Part shown: positions 6,912 through 16,593 of the stretch, one piece after another
Numbering within the stretch: position 1 is the first letter of the stretch
Layout: each line of letters begins with the position of its first letter
From: Spirochaetota bacterium
GTDB lineage: Bacteria > Spirochaetota > UBA4802 > UBA5368
Assembly (NCBI GenBank): GCA_035477215.1
Contig: DATIKU010000031.1
Span: 1 to 64,000 of the forward strand
DNA: 64,000 nucleotides
Direction: 5' to 3'
Program-made: the position numbers and the translations under genes
Notes under the pieces: model-generated
Told to the model about the DNA's origin: nothing
Databases searched by the model: none
Seen by the model: the letters and a program-made list of their open reading frames with translations, nothing else

Positions 6912-9077
6912 TTACGGCTTTTTCGTCATTTCTTCACCCGGTCGGTATTCGCGCTCGAGGTTCGCGCGTATCTCGCTCTCGTCGCGCCACACCGGCTTGA
7001 GCTCGCGCCTTGCGAAGAGCGGCGACTGGTCGGCATAATGTTTCGACGCCGCGTCGAGAGTGGCGCTTCCGTACTGGTGGATGCTCCGCGAGGAGAGCTT
7101 CCCGTTTCGGTCCCAGGTGACCAGAAGCACGTAGGAATCGCCGACCCTTCCCCGGAACCGTCCGTCCTTCATCAAGTCGCCGGTCACATCGTGCAGCACG
7201 TCGGGACCGCCGCCGAGACCCAGGTCGGTAGTCCCGCGTATCAGCCGGTTCACCATCGACCAGGGAACATCGACGCGCCCGTGCGCGCTTTGCACGAGCC
7301 TCGCGGCCTTCGCGAACCCGTTGGCGATGGCGCGTTCCGGGACGTCCGCGACCTCGACCCTCTCGCGGCCCTTCATGATGATGGTATGGCAGGTCACAGC
7401 CAGAGCCGCGCCGGTGTTGTCCGGATCCACGCGCAGGTCCCAGCGTGCCAGAACATCACGGGCATTCTTTACAACGGGATCATCGGACGGGGGAAGCGCG
7501 AGGATGCGCACCACGAGCTTCGCCATCTTCGACTCCTTCGAGTAGGCCATGTCATACTTGTAGCGGTAGAATTCTTCCGGCGTTATGGAGTCGTCCGAAC
7601 CGAAGAGCTCGAGCGCGCGAAGCGCCCTGTTCGTCATGCGAAGCTCTATTCCATACGATTTCGAATAGTCCTCCGCGCGCGGATTTTCGGGGTCGAGCGT
7701 GGCGCGAAACGGCGTGTTGTTGCAGTTCTGGACGAAACCCGACGCGGGGTTCTTGACGCGCGGCAGGCGCCCGTACGGCAGATACCCGGTCCACAGGGTC
7801 TTCGAGGTGTCGCCGGGCAGGCGCTTCGACCAGTCGTAGCCCTCGTCGCGCAGTGGAAGCAGCGCCTGGTAGTGATACAGGATGTTCCCCTCGCGATCGG
7901 CGTAGGTGCAGTTGAACATCGGCAGGGTCGCCATGCCAAGCGCCTCCTCCCACTCGGACATGTTTCTCGCCCGGTTCATGCGGTACCACTGCTCGACCTG
8001 GCGGATGTCGCTCATCCCGGCGTAACGCACGGCGAAGACCCCGTGCGGCCTGCGAATGGCCGGGCCGTAGACCGACCACAGCACCTCCTCTTTGAAGGTC
8101 CAGCGCAGTGGCCCCAGCAGTTTTACCCGTATCGGCGCCTCGCGGACCTCGAGCTCGCGCCACGCGCCGTCGTAGCGGTACTGGTTCGGGTTGTCGGGGT
8201 TGATGTCGAGCTCGTACACGTCCACAAGGTCCGGGTAGTTGTTGGTGTGGGCCCAGCCGAGATACTCGTTGTGCCCGTGGAACACGACGGGCGAGCCCGG
8301 GAACAGACCGCCGGTCATGTTCCATCCCTCCTCGCTGTGCACGTGGGCCTCGTACCAGGTGACGGGCCCCTCCCACGGCTGGTGCGAATTAATGGCCAGC
8401 ATCGTTTCGCCGCCGGCGCTCCGCCGGGGCGACAGTGCGATGGCGTTCGAACCGACGCCCGTCCCGAAGCGGGAGGGCGCGTCATGCCCGAAGGACGCGG
8501 CGAGCATTGAGTCGATCGGCCGGAGGGCCGCGGTCTTCGGCTTTTCGAAAAGCTCTTTCAGTACGACATCGACGCCCACCATGAGCGGCATCTTGTGGAC
8601 AAACCCCGCCACGATGTGCTTTCCCGTTACGCGTCCCAGGCCCGGAACGGTTTCGCGCGGATGGAGAGCGGCGTAGTGATTGACGCCCCCGGCATAGGCC
8701 TCGCACAGGGCGCGCGTGCGCGGGTCCAGGTCGGTCTCGTATCTCGCGTTCACCGTGTCCCACAGGCGGATGAGGTTCACCAGGTAATCGTTCCCCGCGC
8801 CCTTCGGCCCGAGCACGCTCGCCAGGCGGCCGCCGACCGCCATCATGACCAGTTGCATGGTCTTGAAGTCGTCTTCGGCGTGGGCGTACGCCAGCCCGAA
8901 GGCCGCGTCGGTATCCTTCTTCCCGAACACATGCGGCACGCCCCAGCGGTCGCGCAGTATCCGCACGTCGTATCCGGAAGAGATATCGGCCGCGGCATTC
9001 TGGTCGCGAATCGAGGCGACCAGGATCAGAGGTACTATGACGAGCACGGCTGCGAGGCGACGCGTCGACGATTTCAT
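6912..9077 (-). CDS. Penicillin acylase-family N-terminal-nucleophile hydrolase
   Basis: 721 residues with a signal peptide (residues 1-30). The alpha part carries the family's DRWGVPHVFG and GLAYAHAEDD motifs. The beta-chain nucleophile is Ser210 in GVGSNAIALS, where autocatalytic cleavage would occur after Gly209. HTNNYPDLVDVYEL and the C-terminal GGGPDVLHD region also fit the family. The arrangement resembles acyl-homoserine-lactone/aculeacin acylases (PvdQ type) more than penicillin G acylase, so the likely reaction is hydrolysis of an amide in a fatty-acylated substrate in the periplasm. Exact substrate unknown. Confidence 0.92.
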   Translation of the reverse strand: MKSSTRRLAAVLVIVPLILVASIRDQNAAADISSGYDVRILRDRWGVPHVFGKKDTDAAFGLAYAHAEDDFKTMQLVMMAVGGRLASVLGPKGAGNDYLVNLIRLWDTVNARYETDLDPRTRALCEAYAGGVNHYAALHPRETVPGLGRVTGKHIVAGFVHKMPLMVGVDVVLKELFEKPKTAALRPIDSMLAASFGHDAPSRFGTGVGSNAIALSPRRSAGGETMLAINSHQPWEGPVTWYEAHVHSEEGWNMTGGLFPGSPVVFHGHNEYLGWAHTNNYPDLVDVYELDINPDNPNQYRYDGAWRELEVREAPIRVKLLGPLRWTFKEEVLWSVYGPAIRRPHGVFAVRYAGMSDIRQVEQWYRMNRARNMSEWEEALGMATLPMFNCTYADREGNILYHYQALLPLRDEGYDWSKRLPGDTSKTLWTGYLPYGRLPRVKNPASGFVQNCNNTPFRATLDPENPRAEDYSKSYGIELRMTNRALRALELFGSDDSITPEEFYRYKYDMAYSKESKMAKLVVRILALPPSDDPVVKNARDVLARWDLRVDPDNTGAALAVTCHTIIMKGRERVEVADVPERAIANGFAKAARLVQSAHGRVDVPWSMVNRLIRGTTDLGLGGGPDVLHDVTGDLMKDGRFRGRVGDSYVLLVTWDRNGKLSSRSIHQYGSATLDAASKHYADQSPLFARRELKPVWRDESEIRANLEREYRPGEEMTKKP

Positions 9078-9127
9078 GGGGCTTTCTCCCTCGGTCTTAC
9101 GGGTACTACGCTCGTTTGAGCTCGATC

Positions 9128-9155
9128 AGAATAGCACGAGGAGCGGAATTGGCAA
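9128..9155 (-). promoter_or_regulatory. Probable promoter of the acylase gene
   Basis: On the minus strand TTGCCA (9150-9155) and TATTCT (9128-9133) are 16 bases apart, about 50 bases upstream of the ATG at 9077, which is preceded by GAGGGAGAAAG. Confidence 0.5.
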
Positions 9156-9274
9156 TAAGTTTACGGAACGAGCGCTTTTCTTCGCCAGACGCGGGAACGC
9201 CTTCGCCTTCCGGGGATCGGCCTGGAACGATACTCCACTTTCCAGAATCCATCCCCCTTCCCCCAACATTACTG

Positions 9275-9303
9275 TTGACGCCGCGCTCCCGTTGTGCTAT
9301 ATT
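9275..9303 (+). promoter_or_regulatory. Promoter of ssrA (tmRNA)
   Basis: TTGACG (9275-9280), 17-base spacer, TATATT (9298-9303). The tmRNA 5' end (9314) lies 10 bases after the -10 box, so initiation occurs at or just before the mature end. Confidence 0.8.
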
Positions 9304-9313
9304 GTACTATGCA

Positions 9314-9664
<351 letters not shown>

Positions 9665-9665
9665 T

Positions 9666-9731
9666 GCGTTTCTATCTTCCGGCCAACCCCTCCCCCATTT
9701 ACGTTTTGCGGCGGCCGGTGCCGAGAAACGC
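9666..9731 (+). other. Nested stem-loop just downstream of tmRNA
   Basis: GCGTTTCT (9666-9673) can pair with AGAAACGC (9724-9731), enclosing CCGGCC (9679-9684) with GGCCGG (9713-9718). It begins two bases after the mature tmRNA end and could act in 3' processing or termination, although no U-run follows. Confidence 0.35.
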
Positions 9732-9828
9732 CCCTCCACCACCCCGATCATCGATAAAAATGACTGGCCATATTCCGGGGTTGAGTGTACCGTCGTGCCA
9801 TCATGAAGTACAGTCCGGATAACTCGAT

Positions 9829-10326
9829 ATGAAGCACACCGCGCGGTTTAAAAGCGTGCTCATTGTCCCCGACCGAAGACGTAAACCCGACACCATTACA
9901 TTCGACGTTGAAAATGCACGCGATCATGTCCTGAGCATAAGCCCCGGCAATTTCTTTATAAACCGCTCATGGATATCGAGTTTCCTCATTTCGCTCATGG
10001 CGATCATTCCCCTCGCCGCCCTGGTATACGGCGTTATAACAATGGGATTGAGCCTTGATGTGAACAGGGCGCTTCCGTGGTTCATCCTGTCATGTGTCGT
10101 CGCTTTTATCACGCTACTGGCCCTGGTGGGAACACCCGCCTCGGTGCGCCGTCTCAAATGGGATCTGGTGGTAAAAGAACGCGGCGCAGGAAACTGGAAG
10201 ATCATCGAAGACACCGACTGGGAAAACTTTACCCGCATGATCAGGCTCGCCGAAGAGCGAAAAAAAAGGGTGAAAGAGGAACTCGAAAAGGAGATGGCGA
10301 AAGGGCCTTCATGGCCCGCACGATAA
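9829..10326 (+). CDS. Membrane protein of unknown function, two TM segments
   Basis: 165 residues: about 45 residues of soluble N-terminus, TM segments near residues 50-70 and 84-104, then a charged C-terminal helix rich in Lys/Glu (RLAEERKKRVKEELEKEMAK). This looks like a helical-hairpin membrane anchor with cytoplasmic tail. No family recognised. Followed after 16 bases by a tiny membrane ORF, probably co-transcribed. Confidence 0.7.
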   Translation: MKHTARFKSVLIVPDRRRKPDTITFDVENARDHVLSISPGNFFINRSWISSFLISLMAIIPLAALVYGVITMGLSLDVNRALPWFILSCVVAFITLLALVGTPASVRRLKWDLVVKERGAGNWKIIEDTDWENFTRMIRLAEERKKRVKEELEKEMAKGPSWPAR

Positions 10327-10342
10327 CTCCCGGAGGGAGCTC

Positions 10343-10447
10343 ATGAAACCCGTTATCCGCTTCGCGAAAATATTCTGGCTTGCGTTCTGGGCGGGCATAC
10401 TGACACTCCTTGTTTTTGTTCCGATGATACTGGGCACTCGGTCTTAA
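10343..10447 (+). CDS. Small single-TM protein or truncated acyltransferase N-terminus
   Basis: 34 codons from an ATG with CGGAGGGAG in front. The peptide is MKPVIRFAKIFWLAFWAGIL and continues hydrophobic through about residue 30, ending ILGTRS. It may be a genuine membrane microprotein. The pattern of Arg/Lys, a long aromatic TM segment and a final GxRS also resembles the beginning of PlsC-type acyltransferases, so it could be a leftover 5' end. Too short to decide. Confidence 0.45.
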   Translation: MKPVIRFAKIFWLAFWAGILTLLVFVPMILGTRS

Positions 10448-10479
10448 GCACCAGGATTCCCCGCGGCCGGAAAACCGTA

Positions 10480-11457
10480 TCATCCCACCATCGGGTTCGG
10501 CAGTATTTTTCCCGAAAGGCCGGCCCCTTGGATGAAGACTTCATCGATCCCGAACATCTCCCGCGACAGCGCGTCGATAAGCACGACGGTACCCGCCTCG
10601 CGTAGCGCGCTCACCGAGGTGGCGAGCTCTTTGCGGGCCTCCTCGCCCGTGTGCTCGATGATGATGTCCCAGTAGCGGTCGGGCGTGTTCCGGTTGATGT
10701 AGAGAGCGGTGTTCGAGTCGATCACCGAGATCGTTTCAGGGCCAAGCGCGATCGCCCAGCGCAGGAAGAGCGGAAGCTCGTGAAGGTTGAGGGGCGTAAC
10801 GAGGTACTTCAAGTGCACCGTGGTCCTCTTTCGCTTCACCAGGTCCCCGGCGAAGCGGAGCGTCTTTTCAAGTTCCATGCAGGTGATGCGCCGGTAGGTC
10901 TCGGCCTGGAAACCGTACACCGAAACCAGCACGTTGAAAAAAAGCGACTCAACGAACGGCACCGTATCCGCTTCCACGTTCCCGTTCGTGATGAGGGCCA
11001 GTGGGATTTCCGGACGCCTCAGTGAAAGCGCGCGAAGCCAGTCCATGGTCTTCTTCTGGATGAGCACCTCGCCGCCCTGGACCACCATGTGATTGATGGC
11101 GGGCAGGGTTTCGATGAGCCGGTCGAGTTCCCCGTAATACAGGTACGGGCTGTGTGAAGAAGGGGCGTCGACGCAGCACATCGCGCAACGTCCGTTGCAG
11201 GCGAGGCCCGTTTCGACGTTCAGCTTGTACTCGCGTTCGTCCGACGGCGTCCCCTTCCTCAGCGTAAAGCTGGAGCACCGGCACGAGCCGTCGAAAGCGA
11301 GTATGCGGTCCTCGAGATCGGTGTCGCAGATGTGGCCGATGCGGAGGGAGGGATTGTTCCAGGTGAGGCAACAGGGATAGAGGCCGCCGTCCGAGGCGAT
11401 GAAAAGCTCCCGGTAATGGCACGGCCGCTCCGTGCCGGGAGTGAACGGCGAGCGCAT
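10480..11457 (-). CDS. Radical SAM protein with N-terminal SPASM-like cysteine region
   Basis: 325 residues. The radical SAM cluster motif CNGRCAMC lies near residues 88-95, followed by a partial TIM-barrel (VVQGGEVLIQ corresponds to the GGE motif). Before it, residues 13-61 read like a SPASM segment: C13, then ASDGGLYPCC (C29, C30), GHICD (C44) and CRC (C59, C61). SPASM normally follows the radical SAM core, so the order is inverted here. Likely role: modification of a peptide or protein; substrate unknown. Starts 4 bases after the lipoprotein gene ends, so the two are one operon. Confidence 0.8.
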   Translation of the reverse strand: MRSPFTPGTERPCHYRELFIASDGGLYPCCLTWNNPSLRIGHICDTDLEDRILAFDGSCRCSSFTLRKGTPSDEREYKLNVETGLACNGRCAMCCVDAPSSHSPYLYYGELDRLIETLPAINHMVVQGGEVLIQKKTMDWLRALSLRRPEIPLALITNGNVEADTVPFVESLFFNVLVSVYGFQAETYRRITCMELEKTLRFAGDLVKRKRTTVHLKYLVTPLNLHELPLFLRWAIALGPETISVIDSNTALYINRNTPDRYWDIIIEHTGEEARKELATSVSALREAGTVVLIDALSREMFGIDEVFIQGAGLSGKILPNPMVG

Positions 11458-11461
11458 GCTC

Positions 11462-12112
11462 CTATCGCCGGAGAAAGTTAAGGTCGTCGAGTGTGTGTAT
11501 CAGGCGCTCGCTCACCCTGTCCAGGAGTTGCTGCCTCAGTCGCGTGGCGCTGATCTCCTCAACGTCGAATGAGTCAAACTGGTGGTCGAGGTACACGGTC
11601 CTAAGGTCGCGATCGAGTACGCACACGACCGAGTCGAAATCGAAAAACTGCATCTCGAGGGCCATGACCCCGTAGACCTCGTAGATGATGAGGCCGTCAC
11701 AGTCGTTTTCGGCGAGGATCTTTTTGAGTTCGGCTCCATTGGCGCGGACGAATTCGTTCACCACTCCGGTCGCCTTGAATTTCAGGAAATTTCCCTCGCC
11801 GTCGACCTGAAAGAAACGCTCTTCCTCGCCGCCATAGGAACAAATCCCCTCACCGCACGCGGGGGCGATGGCCGTCTTTTTAAGCGGCCTGGCCGCCGCG
11901 ATCCAGTTGGACAGGTTGCTGGTCTGCTCTTCCCGGCTTATCTTGCTCTTCTGCGACATGCGCAGCACGATGCATGCGTTTTTTATTTTTTTCAGGGCGC
12001 TCCCGCTCGACATCTCCTTCGACACTGAATAGGTCGAGCAGGATACGACGGCCACAGCGGCCGCCAGCGCGATCACGCACATCGACCGTTTTAAAATTTC
12101 TGAATTCTTCAT
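11462..12112 (-). CDS. Lipoprotein of unknown function
   Basis: 216 residues with a signal sequence and lipobox (AVVSCS, Cys25). The mature part contains a central alpha/beta region (NDCDGLIIYEVYGVMALEM, then VVCVLDRDLRTVYLD) reminiscent of the domain in curli/LpoB-like secreted lipoproteins, but I cannot assign a family. Start at 12112 has GAGGGGAAG in front. Directly upstream of the radical SAM gene. Confidence 0.75.
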   Translation of the reverse strand: MKNSEILKRSMCVIALAAAVAVVSCSTYSVSKEMSSGSALKKIKNACIVLRMSQKSKISREEQTSNLSNWIAAARPLKKTAIAPACGEGICSYGGEEERFFQVDGEGNFLKFKATGVVNEFVRANGAELKKILAENDCDGLIIYEVYGVMALEMQFFDFDSVVCVLDRDLRTVYLDHQFDSFDVEEISATRLRQQLLDRVSERLIHTLDDLNFLRR

Positions 12113-12170
12113 GCGCTTCCCCTCTTTTTACGGGGTGTTTTTAACGTTCGCCTTCAGCCTTTGGCGCCGG

Positions 12171-12602
12171 TCACCCTCCGATAATGTCGGTTCTTTTAAC
12201 TATCTTGTATCCTTCGCCGGCAAGCGCCTTCTTGGCCGTCTCGATGTCATCAAATCTAAAAATCATTACGGCCTTGTCGTCTCTTTTTTCGGTGAATGCG
12301 TACATATATTCGATGTTAAGTCCGTGCCGCGAGAAGGCCTCCAGGGCCTTTTCCAGCGCCCCGGGCACGTCCGCTATCTCGATCGCCAGCACCTCGGTCG
12401 TCGCGCAGGTGAAGTGGTTTTCCCGTAGCGCCCTCGCCGCTTCGTCGGGATTGTTTACGATCATCCGGATGATGCCGAAATCGGCAACTTCGGCGATGGT
12501 GAGCGTGCGTATGTTGATATTCTTTGCGGCCAGCACCTTGAGGGCGCTTTGGAGCCTGCCGGGCTTGTTTTCAAGAAAGAGAGAAAGCTGCGTGATATTC
12601 AT
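12171..12602 (-). CDS. Tandem ACT-domain protein
   Basis: 143 residues made of two ACT domains: residues 1-66 (ITQLSLFLENKPGRLQSALK) and 72-138 (VLAIEIADVPGALEKALEAF). ACT domains bind amino acids and regulate enzymes. The gene follows paaK closely, a pairing common in anaerobes that degrade aromatic amino acids (paaK-ACT next to indolepyruvate oxidoreductase). Probably senses an aromatic amino acid. AAGGAGGCGG precedes the ATG. Confidence 0.9.
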   Translation of the reverse strand: MNITQLSLFLENKPGRLQSALKVLAAKNINIRTLTIAEVADFGIIRMIVNNPDEAARALRENHFTCATTEVLAIEIADVPGALEKALEAFSRHGLNIEYMYAFTEKRDDKAVMIFRFDDIETAKKALAGEGYKIVKRTDIIGG

Positions 12603-12650
12603 GACCGCCTCCTTTTAGTGTGATCCACCGCGGGCCCATCGCGCCCCGGT

Positions 12651-13955
12651 CTATTTCAGTTTCCGCTTGTCGACGACGCGCACCGCCTTTCCCTCGCTGC
12701 GGGCGAGCGTCCGCGGCTCCACCAGCGTAACCTTCGCCGAGACGCCCAGCACGCTCTGCATGCGCTGTTTGATGCGCGCCGCGAGCTGGTTCATCACCTT
12801 CAGCTCGTCGGAAAAAATCCGCTCGTTCACCTCTACCAACACCTCGATATCGTCCAGCGCGTCCTTGCGGTCCACGATGATCTGGTAGTGCGGCGCGGTC
12901 CCTTCCGCCTCCATGAGCACGGCCTCTATCTGGGACGGGAACACGTTGACGCCGCGGATGATGAGCATGTCGTCGGAGCGGCCGGTCACCTTTTCCATTT
13001 TGACCAGTGTCCGTCCGCACGAGCACGGCGTGCGGTAGAGGCGGGTGATGTCGCGCGAACGGTAGCGAATGACCGGACAGGCCTCCTTGGTAAGGGAGGT
13101 GTAGACGATCTCGCCCTTCTCTCCCTCGGGGAGCGCTTCGCCGCTTTCAGGGTCGATAATTTCCACATAGAAATGGTCCTCGAAAACGTGCAGGCCCGAT
13201 TTGGCGCTGCACTCGCACGAAACTCCCGGGCCTATCACCTCCGAGAGCCCGTAGATGTCGAAGGCGTCGATTCCCATGCGGCCCTCAATCTCCGTGCGCA
13301 TCTGCTCGGTCCACGGTTCGGCGCCGAAGATACCGGCGCGGAGCTTCGTTCTGCGGAAATCGTAATCGGGCCTGTTCCGTTCGACATGGTCGGCCATGTT
13401 GATCGCGTAGCTCGGCGTGCAGGCGAGCATCGTGGTGCCGAAGTCGCTTATCAGCATGAGCTGGCGCTCCGTGTTGCCCCCGGAGATAGGGACCACGGTG
13501 GCCCCGATCTTTTCGGCCCCGTAATGCGCGCCCAGTCCGCCGGTGAAAAGCCCGTATCCATAGGCAACCTGGACAACGTCCTTAGACGACCCTCCCGCAC
13601 AGGCTATCGTTCGCGCCATAACCTCGGCCCATATCTCGATATCGTTTTTGGTATAGCCGACCACCGTGGCATTGCCGGTGGTCCCCGACGAGGAGTGTAT
13701 GCGGATAACCTTTTCCATCGGCACCGCAAATAGCCCGAACGGGTACGAGTCGCGCATGTTCTGCTTCATGAGAAAGGGGACCCGGCGCAGGTCGTCCAGT
13801 GTCTTGATCTGTTCGGGCTTGAAGCCCGCCGCGTCGTACGACCGCCGGTAGAATGGAACATTATCGTAGGCGTGCTTCACCGACCATCGCAGCCGCTCGA
13901 GCTGCACCTCCCTCAGCTTTGACAACTGCATCGCTTCGTATTCCTTATTGAACAT
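12651..13955 (-). CDS. paaK: Phenylacetate-CoA ligase
   Basis: 434 residues, the normal length for PaaK. The AMP-binding motif [15 protein letters not shown] (about residues 92-106), [15 protein letters not shown] and the hinge region [19 protein letters not shown] are all present. Converts phenylacetate (or a related aryl acid) with ATP and CoA into the CoA thioester. Together with the following ACT protein it suggests use of aromatic amino acids under anaerobic conditions. No ring-oxygenase genes are in the window. Confidence 0.93.
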   Translation of the reverse strand: MFNKEYEAMQLSKLREVQLERLRWSVKHAYDNVPFYRRSYDAAGFKPEQIKTLDDLRRVPFLMKQNMRDSYPFGLFAVPMEKVIRIHSSSGTTGNATVVGYTKNDIEIWAEVMARTIACAGGSSKDVVQVAYGYGLFTGGLGAHYGAEKIGATVVPISGGNTERQLMLISDFGTTMLACTPSYAINMADHVERNRPDYDFRRTKLRAGIFGAEPWTEQMRTEIEGRMGIDAFDIYGLSEVIGPGVSCECSAKSGLHVFEDHFYVEIIDPESGEALPEGEKGEIVYTSLTKEACPVIRYRSRDITRLYRTPCSCGRTLVKMEKVTGRSDDMLIIRGVNVFPSQIEAVLMEAEGTAPHYQIIVDRKDALDDIEVLVEVNERIFSDELKVMNQLAARIKQRMQSVLGVSAKVTLVEPRTLARSEGKAVRVVDKRKLK

Positions 13956-14052
13956 GGCCTGACCTCATACCGCTGGTAGTTATATCCGCTTCTTTTGCCC
14001 GCTACCGACACTGACACGTCCGGTCGCTTTTCTCTCAAGAAGGAGGGAGAAT

Positions 14053-14081
14053 AACGTAGAGAGTATTTTATTATTTGTCAA
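14053..14081 (-). promoter_or_regulatory. Candidate promoter of paaK
   Basis: On the minus strand an exact TTGACA (14076-14081) and TACGTT (14053-14058) are 17 bases apart, about 100 bases upstream of the paaK ATG. The -10 is weak. Confidence 0.4.
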
Positions 14082-14084
14082 TCG

Positions 14085-14260
14085 AAAGTGTCCATAAATT
14101 TAAAAATATTCAATGGAGTACGGGGCGAGGCCGGGGAAGAAATTATTTTCTATACCATCACAGAATATACGATATATAAATAATTATATATATTATCATT
14201 CATTATTAAAATATATATTATTTTTTCATTGAATAAAAAAACAGGTGTTTTAAATTTTGT
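14085..14260. promoter_or_regulatory. Strongly AT-rich intergenic regulatory region
   Basis: Between the divergent paaK and acyl-CoA synthetase genes lies a block with long A/T runs and TATATA steps (densest at 14158-14245), in sharp contrast to the GC-rich surroundings. It contains no ORF. Likely UP-element-like promoter DNA or a target for nucleoid proteins; a short CCCGCT-CAG-AGCGGG hairpin follows near 14301-14315. Confidence 0.5.
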
Positions 14261-14374
14261 ACTTTCGATATGCGGTCAAATACGGGCATTCGTCATTGTA
14301 TCCCGCTCAGAGCGGGAGAGCCCCGCGCCGGATATTTATAGGCGCGGTTTGGATCACCAATCAGGGAGCGCTCC

Positions 14375-15754
14375 ATGGACAAGTTCTTCAACCCCGCATC
14401 CGTCGTCGTAATCGGCTCATCGAACTCTCCATTCAACCTCGGAGCCAGCATATCAATTGCCCTGAGCCATCTCGGCTATGCGGGCAAAATGTACGCGGTC
14501 AACTCGAGGGGGGAGGATGTCCATGGCTCCCGCGGCTTCAAATCTGTATTCGATATACCCGGCGAAATCGACCTGGCGGTCGTGCTCACCCCCGCCAGAG
14601 TGACCCCCGCCATCGTCAGGGAATGCGGCGAGAAGGGTATCCGCCACCTCGTTATTGAAACCGCGGAGTTCTCCGAGGCCGGCGAGGAGGGCAAACGACT
14701 CCAGGAGGAGATCAGCGAATGCGCGCGCGAGTACGGCATACGCTTTCTCGGCCCCAACTGCCTTGGAACCATCAACGCTCACAACAAGTTCTGCTGTTTC
14801 TTCGGCATCACCCCCGGCATGTACGACGGCGTCTTCGATCGGCCGGGCTCCATCTCGTATATAATCCAGAGCGGCGGCATAGGTGCGCTCATCATCGATT
14901 CGTTCCGTAAGGATATCACCAACATCAATAAGATAGTTTCAATCGGTAATAAGGAAGACGTAGATGAGTCCGATCTCATCGAATACTTTAACGGCGACAA
15001 CACCGAGGTTGTCTGCCTCTATCTCGAGAACGTGAAAAACGGCAGGAAGCTCCTCGAAACGGCGAAGCGCGTGAAAAAGCCGGTACTTGTCTATAAGGTG
15101 GGTCGGACCGGCGAGGGATCGAAAGCCGCCATGTCGCACACGGCGGGGATGGCCAACAACGACGTCATCTTCGAGAGCGCCTGCCGCCAGGCGGGCATCG
15201 TGCGCTTAAAGTCGATCTCGGAGCTTTATTCGCTTCCGAAGATGTTCACTACCATGCCGCCCATGAAAGGCAGGCGCGTGGCGGTCTTCACCAACTCCGG
15301 CGCCTTCGGCGGCATAATGGCCGATCTGATCGTGGAAAACGGCCTCGAGATGGCATCCTTCTCCGAGGAGACGAAGCAATGTCTGCGCGCCACCGCTAAG
15401 CTCTTCAACGTCTCTAACCCGGTAGACCTGGGCCCGACGCTGGGAAAACAGACCTTCATCGACATCTGGGACGCCATTCTGTCATCGGACCGCGTGGACG
15501 GGCTTCTCGCAATACCCAACGTGTGGCAGAAGGTGGTCGTGGAAGCCATCTGCGAGCTCGGGACTATCTGTAAAAAATACGACAAGCCGGCCGCAATCTA
15601 CATCCCCAACGCGATCGATCGCATACTTTCAATAAGGACCGAGTATAACCTTCCCATCTTCGAGTCTCCGGAAGAGGCGACGCGGGCGCTCACGGTCTCG
15701 TATCAGCACTATCACTCTCTCGGGAAGAAGGAGAAAGAGGCGCTGGCCGTTTAA
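14375..15754 (+). CDS. Acyl-CoA synthetase (ADP-forming) alpha-subunit-type protein
   Basis: 459 residues: CoA-binding Rossmann domain (FFNPASVVVIGSSNSPFNLG), ligase_CoA-like domain (SGGIGALIIDSFRK) and a flavodoxin-like third domain (VAVFTNSGAFGGIMADLI). The phosphorylated histidine is expected at His255 in SHTAG. These proteins conserve energy by turning acyl-CoA + ADP + Pi into acid + ATP. The ATP-grasp beta subunit is not adjacent, so the partner must be elsewhere or the protein acts differently. AGGGAG precedes the ATG. It ends convergently with the next gene, sharing a TTAA. Confidence 0.88.
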   Translation: MDKFFNPASVVVIGSSNSPFNLGASISIALSHLGYAGKMYAVNSRGEDVHGSRGFKSVFDIPGEIDLAVVLTPARVTPAIVRECGEKGIRHLVIETAEFSEAGEEGKRLQEEISECAREYGIRFLGPNCLGTINAHNKFCCFFGITPGMYDGVFDRPGSISYIIQSGGIGALIIDSFRKDITNINKIVSIGNKEDVDESDLIEYFNGDNTEVVCLYLENVKNGRKLLETAKRVKKPVLVYKVGRTGEGSKAAMSHTAGMANNDVIFESACRQAGIVRLKSISELYSLPKMFTTMPPMKGRRVAVFTNSGAFGGIMADLIVENGLEMASFSEETKQCLRATAKLFNVSNPVDLGPTLGKQTFIDIWDAILSSDRVDGLLAIPNVWQKVVVEAICELGTICKKYDKPAAIYIPNAIDRILSIRTEYNLPIFESPEEATRALTVSYQHYHSLGKKEKEALAV

Positions 15755-16593
15755 ACGGCGGGCGCCTCCGAGGCCGTTTTCTTTAACACGTCCGGGCGGT
15801 TCGAAAAGATGCCGCTCGCTCCCATTGCGATGAGTCTTCTCATCGTCTTGGGGTCGTTCACAGTATAGATGTTCACCGGAATTCCGTGCGCGGCGCAGTC
15901 CGCCATCCATTCCCCGGTGATCTCATCTTTCGAACAATTGAACGCATCCGCGCGGAGGTGCTCCACGATCGCCGCCGGCGCCTGCGAACGCGGATAATAC
16001 CGGTCGTCATAAAGGACCGCCGTCACCGCCGACGGGTCGATGATTTTACAGTGCAACAGCGCGCGCGGATCGAAGCTCGAAAACACCACGTGCGACTCCA
16101 TTCCGTGGCGGTACACAAGTTCCAGGCACCTCGCCTCTATACCGTCCAACACCATGTCCTGCACCGCTCCCGATTTTATCTCGATGTTGAGCGCGATGCG
16201 GCCGGCGCACAGAACCAGCACCTCCTCGAGCGTCGGGACCTGTTCGCCCCTGGCCGCCTTGAACCTGTAGCCGAAATCTAAGCGTTTAAGCTCGGCCACC
16301 GTGTATTGCGCCACGCGGCCATGCCCTCCGGTCGCGCGGTGGATGCGCTCGTTGTGCACCACCACCGGCACCCCGTCGCGCGAGACCAGCACGTCGATCT
16401 CGGCCATATCCGCGTCCATAGCGATGGCGCCCTCGAGCGACAAAAGCGTGTTCTCGGGGAAATAGGCCGAGGCGCCGCGGTGGGCGATGACGGCAAATCC
16501 CTCCCGTATCGGCTTTCTATAGAGAAGTGTATGGCATGGACGTCCCAATGAGGCCTCCCCGGAAAATACTCTCACAGGAATACTATCGGCCAT
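15751..16593 (-). CDS. Glycerophosphodiester phosphodiesterase family protein
   Basis: About 280 residues. HRGASAYFPENTLLSLEGAI contains the catalytic HRG and ENT motifs, followed by AEIDVLVSRDGVPVVVHNE (metal-binding E/D and the catalytic His) and NIEIKS. The C-terminal VNIYTVNDPKTMRRLIAMGA is also typical. Hydrolyses glycerophosphodiesters to glycerol-3-phosphate and an alcohol. There is no signal peptide, so it is a cytoplasmic UgpQ-like form. The start is uncertain: ATG 16593, or an in-frame TTG at 16611. Confidence 0.92.
   Translation of the reverse strand: MADSIPVRVFSGEASLGRPCHTLLYRKPIREGFAVIAHRGASAYFPENTLLSLEGAIAMDADMAEIDVLVSRDGVPVVVHNERIHRATGGHGRVAQYTVAELKRLDFGYRFKAARGEQVPTLEEVLVLCAGRIALNIEIKSGAVQDMVLDGIEARCLELVYRHGMESHVVFSSFDPRALLHCKIIDPSAVTAVLYDDRYYPRSQAPAAIVEHLRADAFNCSKDEITGEWMADCAAHGIPVNIYTVNDPKTMRRLIAMGASGIFSNRPDVLKKTASEAPAV

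Noticed and set aside
13956-14374. Horizontally acquired island based on low GC
   Set aside because: Only the intergenic DNA is AT-rich; the flanking genes have the same codon style as the rest of the window.
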